Shown here one piece after another: positions 45,450 through 56,263 of a stretch of 64,000 bases of DNA. The DNA is taken from NCBI GenBank assembly GCA_036971715.1, contig JAVHJL010000007.1, positions 2,232,001-2,296,000 of the forward strand, read 5' to 3'. Below the pieces are notes generated by a model. The model was not told the DNA's origin, did no database searches, and saw only the letters and a program-made list of their open reading frames with translations. The position numbers and the translations under genes were made by a program. Source of the stretch: Arthrobotrys musiformis. Taxonomy: Eukaryota > Ascomycota > Orbiliomycetes > Orbiliales > Orbiliaceae. Numbering within the stretch: the stretch's first letter is position 1; each line of letters starts with the position of its first letter.

Positions 45450-46285
45450 TTAAGTCTTGACCATTTCCACCCTCTTCCCCGCTAGGCCCTTAACTTTGTC
45501 GACAAGCTGACCGTCCGACTCCAATGCTGCGATATCATCGCTTCCTCCTATCGACTTGCCCAAGACTAGGATGTTTGGGACTGTTCTTCGTCCTGTCTGC
45601 CTTTGGAGTTCGTCCTGGATTTCCGAGCCGTGTTGATGCTCATCGAGTTCAACGACCTGTATAACAATTAGTAACTATTGTCTTTGATATTTTGTGTCGG
45701 TGGTATAGGTGAAGTTTTGGTCATACGAAAGGCGCTGGGGTTATTGTGTATTTGTCCAGCAACAATCTCTTCGCGGCCTTCGAGTACGGGCAATAACTTT
45801 TCGAGAAGATGATGACTATTACACCTTCATTAGCATAATCCATAATCCACACTAGTAACTTCCACCAGAAGTATTAGAATATCATACTCGGGCTTCTCTT
45901 CAAAATGCTATCCAATTCGGTTGCGACATCCCAAACACCCGGGTTCGGAGCCTTCGCATTCGCCTTCTCCTTCGCAGCGAGTTCGGCGTCCTTTAACCTC
46001 TGAGACTTAAGTTGCTTCTCCAGCACTTCGTCTTCTTCGTCATATCCGTTCTTGACCGCCTCTTTGTGACGATGTCGTTCTTCATTGTGAAACTGCTGGG
46101 CGATTCGACGTTCGGTACGGGTTTGTGACTGTTTTTGAGGTCATTTTTGGTCAATTAGTACTCTTTGAATATTCCGTGTCGTATGAGACGGAGGAATTGG
46201 TAGTTCATACGCCGTAGAAGAGGAAGATGATGATTAAAGTAAACGCCGCTATGCCTAGCAGCTTGACGCGACGAGCAGCCGTCAT
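45450..46285 (-). CDS. Membrane-anchored monothiol glutaredoxin (Grx6/Grx7 type)
   Basis: Secretory-pathway glutaredoxin, reducing or glutathionylating thiols in the ER or Golgi lumen. Four exons in phase (46285-46211, 46128-45888, 45815-45727, 45656-45450) give 203 residues; every exon is short, so the gene is easy to miss. An N-terminal signal anchor (RRVKLLGIAAFTLIIIFLFY) is followed by a charged stalk rich in Glu, Lys and Arg (about 26-105). The glutaredoxin domain begins at SPIIIFSKSYCPYSK with active site CPYS, as in yeast Grx7. Other family features are the TVP cis-proline motif (RRTVPNILV), VVELDEHQHG and GKSIGGSDDIAAL, the glutathione-binding segment. It is transcribed divergently from HSP78 over a 487-bp shared region containing a heat-shock element. 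Confidence 0.88.
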
Positions 46286-46772
46286 TTTTGAATATTTCAA
46301 GTCGGAGTTTTCGATGAATCCGTCGGGGTAGTAGTAACCAGTATGGAGAAATATATAACCTCGTAGTAGGCTCTGTGGGGAGGTGTATGGGTGAAGTAAG
46401 GAAGGAGGGAAGGCGGATGTTGAATATCGAATTTCGAGATTTGGGCCAGATCGCGGTTCAAGTTCCCAGCCGGACTAAACAAGCTAGTTCAATGCGAAGA
46501 TGTCACTGGTCTTGGCGTTCGGAGTGTGTTGCCGGAGAAGTCTTGACTTCGCGAACGTTCGAGACGAATCCATGCGACGGATCGCTTTTCGATGCAGGCT
46601 GTCGATGGCCTCACTGAATTCAAGCACCAGGTGAGTACCTATTTATTGATATCATAGCCCGAATCTCCAGTTTCTATAAATTCATCTCTTTCTCATCCAT
46701 CTCGCTGACCTTTACCTCGCTTCAGCTGGTGACGTTTCGTGGGAGTAATTTATAGTCCAGTCGCCCCCCACC
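46286..46772. promoter_or_regulatory. Bidirectional promoter between glutaredoxin and HSP78
   Basis: 487 bp separates the start codons of the two divergent genes. A perfect three-unit heat-shock element lies near its centre. A/T-rich sequence and CT-rich runs at about 46680-46725 are close to the HSP78 start. Confidence 0.7.
46548..46560 (+). promoter_or_regulatory. Perfect heat-shock element
   Basis: The sequence TTCGCGAACGTTC is three contiguous inverted nTTCn/nGAAn units, the binding pattern of trimeric Hsf1. It lies 213 bp upstream of the HSP78 start codon and 263 bp upstream of the glutaredoxin start codon. Confidence 0.8.
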
Positions 46773-49226
46773 ATGCTATCCCGAACGACAGCCCGTCTGC
46801 CCTCGACGGCAGCAAGAAACCTTTCACAATCCCTCAGATCCCAATCGACACGATCAGCCCGATCACTCGGTATTGCTCGCACAATACTACCAGCCGTATC
46901 GACCCAATCGATCAATCATGCCCTTCCCTTCGTCTCCAGCAGAACCTACGCCACCCACCGTGGTCCCGTCCCACCGGGTGGCACACACCGAATGAACCTC
47001 GGCTCCGAGCCCGAGAAGTCCGCCCTGGAAACCTACGGCATGGACCTCACCGCTCGAGCCCGGGATGGCAAACTCGACCCCGTGATAGGACGTGAGGGCG
47101 AGATTAGACGGTGTATCCAGGTCCTATCCCGTCGGTCGAAGAATAATCCCGTCATCGTCGGTCCGGCCGGTGTAGGCAAAACCGCCATCGTTGAGGGATT
47201 GGCGTTGAGGATAGTTCAAGGCGACGTTCCGTCTTCGATGTTGAACAAAAGGGTTATTTCCCTGGATCTAGGTCTGCTTATTGGTGGAGCAAGATTCAGA
47301 GGAGAGTTTGAAGAGCGGTTGAAGAATGTTATGAAGGAAGTCGAGGAGTCGAACGGGGAGGTCATCTTGTTCATCGACGAACTGCACAATCTACTCGGCT
47401 TGGGTAAAGCAGAGGGGAGTATAGACGCCTCCAACCTGCTGAAACCGGCTTTGAGCAGAGGATCCTTCCAGTGCTGTGGTGCTACTACCTTAAAGGAGTA
47501 TCGTGCAATCGAGAAGGATGTCGCTCTAGCAAGACGCTTCCAGAGCGTTCAAGTCAGTGAACCCACGGTTCAAGATACCATCAGCATCCTCAGAGGTATC
47601 AAGGAAAAATACGAAGTCCATCATGGTGTCCGTATTACCGATAGCGCCTTGGTTACGGCAGCAACATATGGAAACCGCTACATCACCGACAGATTCCTAC
47701 CGGACAAAGCAATCGACTTGGTGGACGAGGCATGTTCGGCATTAAGGCTACAACAGGAATCCCAGCCCGAACCAATCCAGATCCTCGACCGTGAGATCCT
47801 AACCATCCGCATCGAACTAGAGTCGCTCAAGAAGGAAACAGACATTCTAAGCGTCGAAAGACGAAACAAACTCCAAACCCAACTGAAAGAAAAACAAGAA
47901 GAAGTCGCCCGTCTCACCACCATCTGGGAGGAAGAGAAAGCCGAGATTGCTAGTATCAAATCAACCCAAGAGCAACTCGACGCTGCCAGAACCGAACTAG
48001 ATTCTGCCCAACGTGCCGGCAACTTCGCAAGAGCCGGCGAGCTCACCTTCTCCACAATCCCGCATCTTGAAAACAAAATCCAAGAAATAACATCAAAGCA
48101 AAAGGAAGGCGGGCTACTCCATGATTCAGTCACACCCGACGATATCGCGCGAGTAGTCTCCCGAGCCACCGGCATCCCAACAGAAAAGATGATGGCAGGC
48201 GAGGTCGAAAAACTAGTACAAATGGAATCCACAATCGGAAAAGAAGTCAAAGGCCAACCCGAGGCTTTAAAAGCCGTCGCCGATGCGATCAGACTCCAAC
48301 GTGCAGGCCTCACAAGCTCAAACCGCCCTACGGGATCATTCATGTTCCTCGGCCCCACAGGTGTAGGGAAAACCCTCCTCGTTCGCCAACTCGCCAACTT
48401 CTTGTTTAGTTCCGAAGACGCAGTTATCCGATTCGACATGAGCGAGTTCATGGAAAAACACACAGTTAGCAGACTGATAGGTGCTCCGGCTGGCTACGTC
48501 GGCTACGAGGACGCAGGACAATTAACAGAAGCCGTAAGAAGGAGACCATACTCCGTAGTCCTCTTCGACGAATTCGAAAAGGCGCACAAAGACGTGGCCT
48601 TATTATTACTCCAAGTCCTAGACGCAGGTCATCTCACCGACAGCCAAGGTCGAAAAGTAGATTTCAGAAATACAATAATCGTATTCACATCAAACCTGGG
48701 ACAAAACATCTTAGTGGACGCGCCAGAAGGAGACGAAACCGGGAAGATTCCTAATGAGATCAAGACCGCTATTACGGACGAGGTCGCGCGACACTACCCC
48801 CCAGAATTCCTGAACCGAATCGACGAATTCGTCGTCTTCCAACGATTATCGAAGGAGTCTATCTCAGATATTGTTGACTTGAGGGTGAAGGAAGTCCAGC
48901 AAAAGCTGGACGATAGGAGGATCAACCTAGAACTTGAGGATGGTGTTAAGAAATGGCTGTCCGATAAGGGGTACAGCGTGAAGTATGGCGCAAGGCCACT
49001 ACAGAGGCTGATCATGAAGCAGCTATTGAATCCCCTGGCCATGAGGTTGATTCAAGGCCAAATCCTAGCCGGGGAAGCCGCGAAGGTCAGGGTCGCAGCA
49101 GACGGGGAATCGCTGGAAGTTTTGGCAAATCACGAAGCCATATCATTCCATAAACCCGAACATCACGAACACGAACACGACGAACATGACGAGCACGAAG
49201 AAGACCTACACTCTGCGAAAGCATAA
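46773..49226 (+). CDS. HSP78: Mitochondrial ClpB-type disaggregase Hsp78
   Basis: AAA+ chaperone of the mitochondrial matrix that pulls apart aggregated proteins together with mitochondrial Hsp70. A single exon of 817 residues, the normal Hsp78 size. The first 60 residues are Arg/Ser-rich, a presequence. The ClpB N-domain is absent, as is usual for Hsp78. First AAA domain: Walker A GPAGVGKT (about 130-137), pore-region GARFRGEFEERL and Walker B ILFIDELHN. The coiled-coil middle domain follows (about 330-430). Second AAA domain: GPTGVGKT (about 526-533), GYVGYEDAGQLTEAVRRRPYSVVLFDEFEKAH and the sensor-2 region GARPLQRLI. The last 30 residues are a His/Glu/Asp-rich tail (HHEHEHDEHDEHEED), which is unusual. 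Heat induction through the upstream element is expected. Confidence 0.95.
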   Translation: MLSRTTARLPSTAARNLSQSLRSQSTRSARSLGIARTILPAVSTQSINHALPFVSSRTYATHRGPVPPGGTHRMNLGSEPEKSALETYGMDLTARARDGKLDPVIGREGEIRRCIQVLSRRSKNNPVIVGPAGVGKTAIVEGLALRIVQGDVPSSMLNKRVISLDLGLLIGGARFRGEFEERLKNVMKEVEESNGEVILFIDELHNLLGLGKAEGSIDASNLLKPALSRGSFQCCGATTLKEYRAIEKDVALARRFQSVQVSEPTVQDTISILRGIKEKYEVHHGVRITDSALVTAATYGNRYITDRFLPDKAIDLVDEACSALRLQQESQPEPIQILDREILTIRIELESLKKETDILSVERRNKLQTQLKEKQEEVARLTTIWEEEKAEIASIKSTQEQLDAARTELDSAQRAGNFARAGELTFSTIPHLENKIQEITSKQKEGGLLHDSVTPDDIARVVSRATGIPTEKMMAGEVEKLVQMESTIGKEVKGQPEALKAVADAIRLQRAGLTSSNRPTGSFMFLGPTGVGKTLLVRQLANFLFSSEDAVIRFDMSEFMEKHTVSRLIGAPAGYVGYEDAGQLTEAVRRRPYSVVLFDEFEKAHKDVALLLLQVLDAGHLTDSQGRKVDFRNTIIVFTSNLGQNILVDAPEGDETGKIPNEIKTAITDEVARHYPPEFLNRIDEFVVFQRLSKESISDIVDLRVKEVQQKLDDRRINLELEDGVKKWLSDKGYSVKYGARPLQRLIMKQLLNPLAMRLIQGQILAGEAAKVRVAADGESLEVLANHEAISFHKPEHHEHEHDEHDEHEEDLHSAKA

Positions 49227-50147
49227 AAGAATACCATAGGGTCGAAGTGAGTTTGTACAAACTGCCCACTCCAAGAAAAATTGCATTTATGGAAAAGGTG
49301 TTTTACGTTTTTATTATTTTATTTTGAAATTGGCTTTTTTTTATTTTCGGCGCAAGATAAAAAATTGGCTGGCCGGTCCCATGGACCTCCATCTTCACAA
49401 AAGAGATGGAAATTTAAATACTTTTGTATAATACTCCACACAAAACCAGTATATAGCACAGATACCATCGCCCTTCATTCGGCATGTACATACATATTAG
49501 AAGCAAAACGAACGATATATCGATACGATTAAAATATCAATAATTACCAAGACCCAAAATTCAGTCATTGAGTATCTTTGATATCTTCAATCTAGCAATC
49601 ACACATAACTACACACAAACCTACGATCTAACGAACAATATTGGTCAAATGAAAGTAAACTCTATAATATTATATTATCCGCTTTATATATTTTTTTCAG
49701 CCTTTTTGTTTGAAGAGGTATCGAAGAGATAAAATTGAAAGAGTACACCGTGAAGGAAAGTGGTATCTTGGGTACAGAAGTATGCACAAAAAAGGAGAGG
49801 ACCTGTAAAAAAGAGTTGAAAAAAAAGAAAACCCATGGATATCAATGCCACGCCTGAAAAGAGTTCCCGCAAAAAAAAGAAAGTATGTAAAAGAAATTCA
49901 TCGATAAGGGGTCCTTATCGGTGAGAAGTCTCCTAACTCTGGACAAGATAGCAATTTAATGCATCCGGAGAAGAGAGAGAAGATAAAGAAATGAAGAAAA
50001 AAATATAGAGAAAATAAGAAGTGAAAAATCCTGTCCCCAAAAGAAAAAAAAACTGAAAGCACAAAAAGTCAAATGGTGAAGCCGACATGCACGTGGTGTT
50101 CGTATGCACATTGGTCGAGTAAAAACATCAAACAACTACATCTCCAT
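49227..50147. other. Intergenic: convergent 3' ends
   Basis: Downstream regions of HSP78 (+) and the CFEM gene (-). A/T-rich throughout, with T-rich runs near 49300-49340 and A-rich runs near 49990-50060. No other gene is supported. Confidence 0.5.
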
Positions 50148-52208
50148 TTAAATCATCATGACACTGCTCGAGTTGCTTCCTCTCCGGCTGTTTCTCCTGG
50201 GGACCGGGGTCCTTGGAACACCGTCGATTTGGTTGTAGCTCAAACTATTATGTCGGTTCCTGTAACCTCCAAGACTGGAACTTCGCCTCGCGTACCCGAC
50301 AGTACCATTTGATGTCCGTCTGCCGCTCGGGCTCCGGCTGGCACCGATGCTTCCACTCCGGGATTTGGCATCGGACTTCGTTGGAGTGGTGTTGGTGCTT
50401 CCGTAGGCGATAGTACCTTGAGACTGATTCCTCTTCTTGCGTCGACCACGGCTGTCGTTATCAACTGTATTCGCAAGTTCAGATTTCGTCAAGCGCTCCT
50501 CCTCTTCTGGAACTTGTTCGAAGCCAGAAGGGGTCGATGAGGTAGCAGAGGAGGCGGCAGTGCGGACTTTATCCATAGCCCTGTCTGCGGCTCGTTCAAC
50601 AGAAAGACGCCATGCGTTGGAGTTCCCACGGTTGATGGTGACAGGCGCGGCGGACATATCAATCATCTCAGAGATTTGTGACGGCTCATGAGAAGATGGA
50701 ACTGGTGGGGGAGGGGTGGTAGAAGTAGGTCCATTGGATGTGTAAGGGGTATAGCGGGGTGGCATGTGTAGACCTACACCCGCGGGTCTAGATGGAGACG
50801 GTGATGAGACGCGGGAACTAGCGTCCGTAGAAATGTCGAAACCCGGGGTCGGGTTCCTTGGTTCTGGGGTGCGGCTAGCGTATGAGTTATACGGAGAAGC
50901 CTGGGATGCAGTTACGGAATACGGACTGGGGGTGCGCGCGAAATTGTGGTCGTTGTTGATAGGATCGTAAGGGGTAGGGGATGTGGTCCGCTCGTCAATA
51001 CTTGTGCGGGCAACTCCGATACCACTGTCCGAGGAGGCAGTGTCTGTGCTGTAATAACCATAGATTTCACCGGTTTGACTTGTTGGGCTTGTTGGGGAAG
51101 AAGCATTGTTGACTTGGGGCGTGGCAGGCGTGAAGAACATCAAGGGAATGTTTATGTTTGGACCAGGGTGACCTTTTTGTTGAAGACTCTGTACTGATAC
51201 CCTAATACTGTTTCGCGGTGTATACTCTTCGATAGTTGCTTGCGGAAAGACAGCACTCGAAGGGCTGAGCGTCAGGGACGGCCTTTGCGCCGCCCGGACG
51301 CTGCCCAATGACATTGTCCTCGCAGGGCTGAGAGGTGGTGGGCTCACTCGATTTCTATGCGGGAAGACTGCCGGGGCCGGTGCCCGGGGTATTGTGTGTT
51401 CCGTCTCTGGGATATCTACTGTCTGTATTTTAGTCGTCGTGTACTTACGGGGGTTTGAAGGGGCTGATATCATCAGGCCTAGTTCTTTATCGAATCCGTA
51501 CCCCAATTCATGACTATCATTCGTGGCTTTACGAATGTGGCTTTTAATGTTGAGGCCGCCACCAGCAGCGAACCATGAATTGTGCCCCCCCTTTTTGTCA
51601 TCAGTGTGTTCAACAGGATATGGCATTGCTGGCGAATTCTGGATACCCCTGTTGAATTTATTGATGACGTGGGTTTTGTAGTGGTAACAGCCGCAGCATA
51701 TACCAATAAAAGCGACAATGAAGAAGCCAACAACCGATCCGATAGCGATTCCAGCCTTTGCCCCAGTAGATAGTCGGTAAGGTTGTTCATTGATTAAGGC
51801 GGAAGCACTTGCTCCCAGTCGTCCTTCGGCCTCTTGAAGACTTGTGGGCTCAGGCAATTCTGTCGGTGCGGGTTGTTCCTTGCTTCCAGAAGTGCTAGCG
51901 GATGTCGACGGTTGCGCGGCTGCCAAAATAACCGCATCACAGACATCCTGGATATCATAGATCGTGTCGGTCCGGTACTGGTTGTCCCCACAGTCGCCGG
52001 TACGGTTCAAACAGTCTTGCATACTATTCAAGATGACATAGTCGTCGCAAAGACACAAGACCTTGTTGTCACATTTCGATAGTCCAGGTTGTCCGAGAAC
52101 GGTCTTATAGCAAGCGTCGGCACATCCAGGCAAATCCCGTCCCCCAAAATTGACGGCCAGGACCGAAGAAATGCCAACAATGGCAGAAATAAATATCGAA
52201 TAATGCAT
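50148..52208 (-). CDS. CFEM-domain single-pass membrane protein
   Basis: Cell-surface protein with an extracellular CFEM domain, a fungal fold that in some members binds haem or serves as a receptor. A single exon of 686 residues. The start was placed at the ATG at 52208, which gives a good signal peptide (MHYSIFISAIVGISSVLAV). The CFEM domain (about residues 22-91) shows all eight cysteines, beginning LPGCADACYKTV, then LSKCDNKVLCLCDDY, SMQDC, TGDC and DVC, with the aspartate of the haem-contact position. A Ser/Thr/Pro-rich stalk leads to one membrane helix (AGIAIGSVVGFFIVAFIGIC, about 150-170). A very long Ser/Pro/Thr-rich cytoplasmic tail of roughly 500 residues with many SP and RxxS sites suggests a signalling or adaptor role. 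The function of this member is unknown. Confidence 0.85.
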   Translation of the reverse strand: MHYSIFISAIVGISSVLAVNFGGRDLPGCADACYKTVLGQPGLSKCDNKVLCLCDDYVILNSMQDCLNRTGDCGDNQYRTDTIYDIQDVCDAVILAAAQPSTSASTSGSKEQPAPTELPEPTSLQEAEGRLGASASALINEQPYRLSTGAKAGIAIGSVVGFFIVAFIGICCGCYHYKTHVINKFNRGIQNSPAMPYPVEHTDDKKGGHNSWFAAGGGLNIKSHIRKATNDSHELGYGFDKELGLMISAPSNPRKYTTTKIQTVDIPETEHTIPRAPAPAVFPHRNRVSPPPLSPARTMSLGSVRAAQRPSLTLSPSSAVFPQATIEEYTPRNSIRVSVQSLQQKGHPGPNINIPLMFFTPATPQVNNASSPTSPTSQTGEIYGYYSTDTASSDSGIGVARTSIDERTTSPTPYDPINNDHNFARTPSPYSVTASQASPYNSYASRTPEPRNPTPGFDISTDASSRVSSPSPSRPAGVGLHMPPRYTPYTSNGPTSTTPPPPVPSSHEPSQISEMIDMSAAPVTINRGNSNAWRLSVERAADRAMDKVRTAASSATSSTPSGFEQVPEEEERLTKSELANTVDNDSRGRRKKRNQSQGTIAYGSTNTTPTKSDAKSRSGSIGASRSPSGRRTSNGTVGYARRSSSLGGYRNRHNSLSYNQIDGVPRTPVPRRNSRRGSNSSSVMMI

Positions 52209-55200
52209 AATTAGGACTGTGGGATTCAACGTGATCGTTAGCTACATCGAGGAGCTATGAGGTCGAATGTTAAGAGCATACCTTTCTGATATAAAACAAA
52301 CCAAAGGAGAGGTTGAGTGTCCGAAGCTGTCGAGAAAAAGAGGTGGCGGACGGGGGCGGGTAATATCGGCGGAAGAAGGAGAACCTCTGAAACCAGTCAG
52401 ACCAGAAAAGGATGACAAGCTTCCAAAAAGTTTTGTTCTACCGATCCAGCGACAGACGCCACTTGAAGAAGAATAAGGATAGGAGACTCGTCCGGTTGGA
52501 AATTAAGATTCGAAGAGAAAAAAACGAAAGGATTAAAAAATTGTATATGCAGTTGCAGTTGCAGTCGGTATTACTCGAGGCGAGGCCTTTCTCTTCTCGA
52601 GTTCTTGGTCCGAGTCGAGAGATTAACGTCCAACATCAAAACCACAACATCTATAACCCTTCCTGCAGGTGAACTGAACTGTCAAAAGGAGAAAAGGAAT
52701 AAGGAAACTTCGACGTAAACTCTTTTGGAACTGTTAGTGAAAAAAATGAAAAAATGATGTCCAAAAAAGCATGGAATGATGGGCCTTTGTGGATTATAAG
52801 AGAGCGTGCATGCATGAACGCGAGCGCACCGTGATGCAAATCCAGCTTCAGGCGTAGATGGAGATACGGCCTGCGATTCGTCAGAATCCTGGGGAACCTT
52901 TGGATTAAAATGCGCCAACGTACTCTGCTGTCTAGAACAAAAGAAATATAAAAAAAAGAGGTTGAGGGGCAAGCTCTCTTTGTGTAAATTGCAGGCGCCT
53001 ATGCCACCTCGAGAGGTCGGGAACAGTGGATTTCTCCATGGTAGGGCTTCACAGCTTCCTAACTCCCCGGACTGATGCGCAAACATGACAATTTTTCAGG
53101 CGATTTTCCAGATAACGAACGACGACCCCTCAGTTGATTCGCTGAGGGACTCTAATCCCTACGACTATTACCGGGGTTGTGCTCAAAAATCTGGGTCAAA
53201 GACGGGACGTGAGTGGCCAGCTGAACGGCTTGGCTTTGAGATTCTGTCGATTGCCTTGTCGCGACTGGCCAATCAAAGGGGCCCCAGGAAAATTTCTCGC
53301 ATACGCGCCCACACCTTTTTCGAAGCTGCAAGGGCAAAGTGCCATCCGCTGGTCTACTCTCGATCCCACAGCTATTTTTAACAAAAAAAAAAGTCCCGTC
53401 CCACCAACATGTGGTTGCGTTATGTGCGAGCGAACATTGTTGGAGACCGACAGGCCGAAGGTGAGTTGGTGGGCTGACAGTGACAGCTCTTCAAAGCACC
53501 AGATCATTTTAGCGCTCGGCCGCTCGATGCCAGGGCTCTGTCTCCTCATATAGAAGCGGGAAGCCGGAAAGTCCATATTGCACTTGACTGGGGTTCGCGA
53601 CGTCACTTTTGGGAACCTTTTTAGCAGAAACGGGTCAATTTATCTGAGCACTATAGATAATGCAAGAGAGAGCCTCATACCCCCACATTGTGCAGAAATT
53701 TCGATCGATTGCAGTGATATGCTTGGAACATTGGCTGGCGGCTAACCGCCTTCTGGAAGGGAGGTTCGTAAGATGACAAAAGATGGCGAATGTTGAGAGG
53801 TTGGCCAGTACATGATATTCAGTTACCTCCGTGGAGAGCCTGAAGCTTCAATCGAGTGTTTTTGACGAAGAGGTTGAGCTTTCCAACAGCAGCAGTCCGA
53901 GCTCAGCGCTGGTCGGCTGTTAGCTCCATCGCATGTGAAGCTCCAGTTAGTACTAGTCAAAGCACGCTGCCCAGAACGAAAAAAATCGAGACCGTCGGTC
54001 GCAACGGGAAAACAATTGCACATGTGCATATGGTGCTCTCCGTGCCGTTGGGAGTTTCAGAGCTATGCACATGTACGACGCCCCGCTCGATCTCGGAAAT
54101 TGGTTCGTGCATAAGGTTGGGCAGGCGAGGGGAGCGGTTCGCTTTGCTCCTTAAGCTAAGCTACCGAGATGCCTTCGAACTCCAGAAACCACTAACCAAC
54201 AGCAAAATACCACACACACTCTCCAAGTGCAGGATGCAGGGCAACGGGCATCAACGAAAAGACACAGTTGGAGTAATAAATTAAAACGGTCAAGCCAGCC
54301 CATCAGGTTCCGATTGGAAGCGCCTACCCAACTTTGAGTAATCGGTCGCTCCCATTTAATTTATACAAAACCCACGGTATAGGTATGATCGTTTGCATAG
54401 ATACCTAGACGCGAATACAAATTCCTGTACATACATACCAGGTTATAACAGAACCACGCCCCTATAACTGGTAAAACGGCGGGAAGAGAGGATCTGGGGA
54501 AGTTATAGAATATACCCCCTACTCGACCACTTCGGCTCAATCAACTGAGTTAGCGCCATGGCCGGCTTTGAGCCAAGTCGGCTTCGAAGAGTAGAAACTT
54601 TCATACAAAATTCGAGAACAACCGTCACGTTCCACGCAAGACAGTTGATTCGCTCAATGGCTGCCACGACCTAGCCTCGAGCCCACACATACGTCGACTT
54701 GCTTATCTTACCCCTGTGCACCATGCACATTTATCAGGCTATTTGTAAACTCGCAAACCAACCCTAGCGAGAGTATTAGGATTCAAGCGTTCGTCCAAAT
54801 AATAGAGTATAAAGTATCGAATTCGTGACGTATTTATCTTAATACATCTTAATATTGATCCTAGGAAGGAGACTGAAAACGATCCATCTACATTAAATTA
54901 ATCCTACCACCCTACCGAAAAATTGCTCTTTTTTCTAGAAAGAGACTCTATCTATCACAAGATAGTCTTAAGCTATGCATGTGCCTTTTATTACACCCTA
55001 TCAAACACCCTAGTTCCTAAAAGCTACGTATACTCTGGTGCACACAGAATGCTCTACATGTATATATTTTTAGAGCAGATGCCAAAGAGTGCTAAAGACC
55101 CTTCATGGATGATACAGCATTCTCTTGATATACGTAGCGAAGAGTCTTTGGAACTGACTAGATTATCATTGGTATATCATATACAAAAATGCTTTATAGA

Positions 55201-56157
55201 AAATCCTAAACTTCCAATCATGCAAGACACGTCAAAAATTCTGTAGAGTACACAAGATATCCACGCACGCGCAAATCGAACCTGATCCATGTCAATACCA
55301 TGCTCTTCAGAAGGAATTCCGCCACGGGGCCCATGATGTGTACCACGTAATGAGGCCATGAAACCTCGATCTGCGGTGCACTGTGCAATTGCAGATCTGG
55401 GTATATCTGAACACTAGCTCCAGAACTATGTAGATATGGATATAACTTGATGCTGAACTCAATATTACACGGATTTTGACTATGCCAGTCTCGGTCGCAC
55501 TAATGCCAAACCGTTAGGCAATTGAGGAGGAAGGAGCGAAACATGTAAGGAACCGGAACGGCACTGCAGTGTCCCACAAGCTCCCCTTACATGCACCCTC
55601 TCGAGCTTGTGCTACACCAAATTATTGCCTCGCTTAAACTTCCATATTAGTCATGTGATCAGCACAATGACAGGCATAATTAGACGAAACCGGGGCATGA
55701 TTGGCCAGCCCGAAAATTTAAAATCCAACATATTGCAACTCACTACACGAATGAGTTGCAAAATTCAACTGCGAACCAGATTGACAGGATCCCGCCCACT
55801 CTCCTTCTGAATGAAGTTACATATTGTATCTTATTGTTATGCGCAGGTATACAGTGAGGTAGAAATGGTAGCAGCGGCTGTAGTGGCCACCGTGGTAGCA
55901 ACAACAGTAGCGGGGCCATTGTTGGATCCCCAAGTTGGGTTGCCGCCACTATATCGTAGATTCAAGGCTACCCCATATCAAGATACCCCGACTGCTAGAA
56001 TACACACCACAAGGCAGGGGGTAATTTAAATCCGGGTCCTAGCAAGGCCAAGTAAGCAAGCCTAATCACATCGTGCGTAGATGCCGACGATATGGCTAAA
56101 CGTATCCCGTCCCTCTGGCGTGGAAAAATGCCAATCGTCGATCTTCAACCAAGAAAG
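52209..56157. other. Gene-poor tract, left part
   Basis: About 4 kb upstream of the CFEM gene with no supported coding exon. Frames of up to about 136 codons occur but have no recognisable motif and overlap on both strands. The first 450 bp upstream of the CFEM gene are purine-rich and could be its leader. I see no transposase or reverse-transcriptase remnants that I could defend. Confidence 0.45.
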
Positions 56158-56263
56158 GCCCGGTTAGCTCAATCGGTAGAGCGTAAGACTCTTAGGTTAC
56201 GGGAGTTTAAACCCTGTTTCCATGGCAATCTTAAGGCTGTGGGTTCGACCCCCACATCGGGCT
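56158..56263 (+). tRNA. tRNA-Lys (anticodon CTT) with intron
   Basis: A complete cloverleaf can be drawn. The acceptor stem is GCCCGGT paired with ATCGGGC, the D arm GCTCAATCGGTAGAGC, and the anticodon stem TAAGA paired with TCTTA with loop CTCTTA. The T arm is GTGGGTTCGACCCCCAC. The anticodon is CTT, reading AAG. A 33-base intron (56195-56227) interrupts the anticodon loop one base after the anticodon, the standard position. Mature length is 73 bases before CCA addition. Box A (TAGCTCAATCGG) and box B (GGTTCGACCCC) are intact. Confidence 0.92.
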
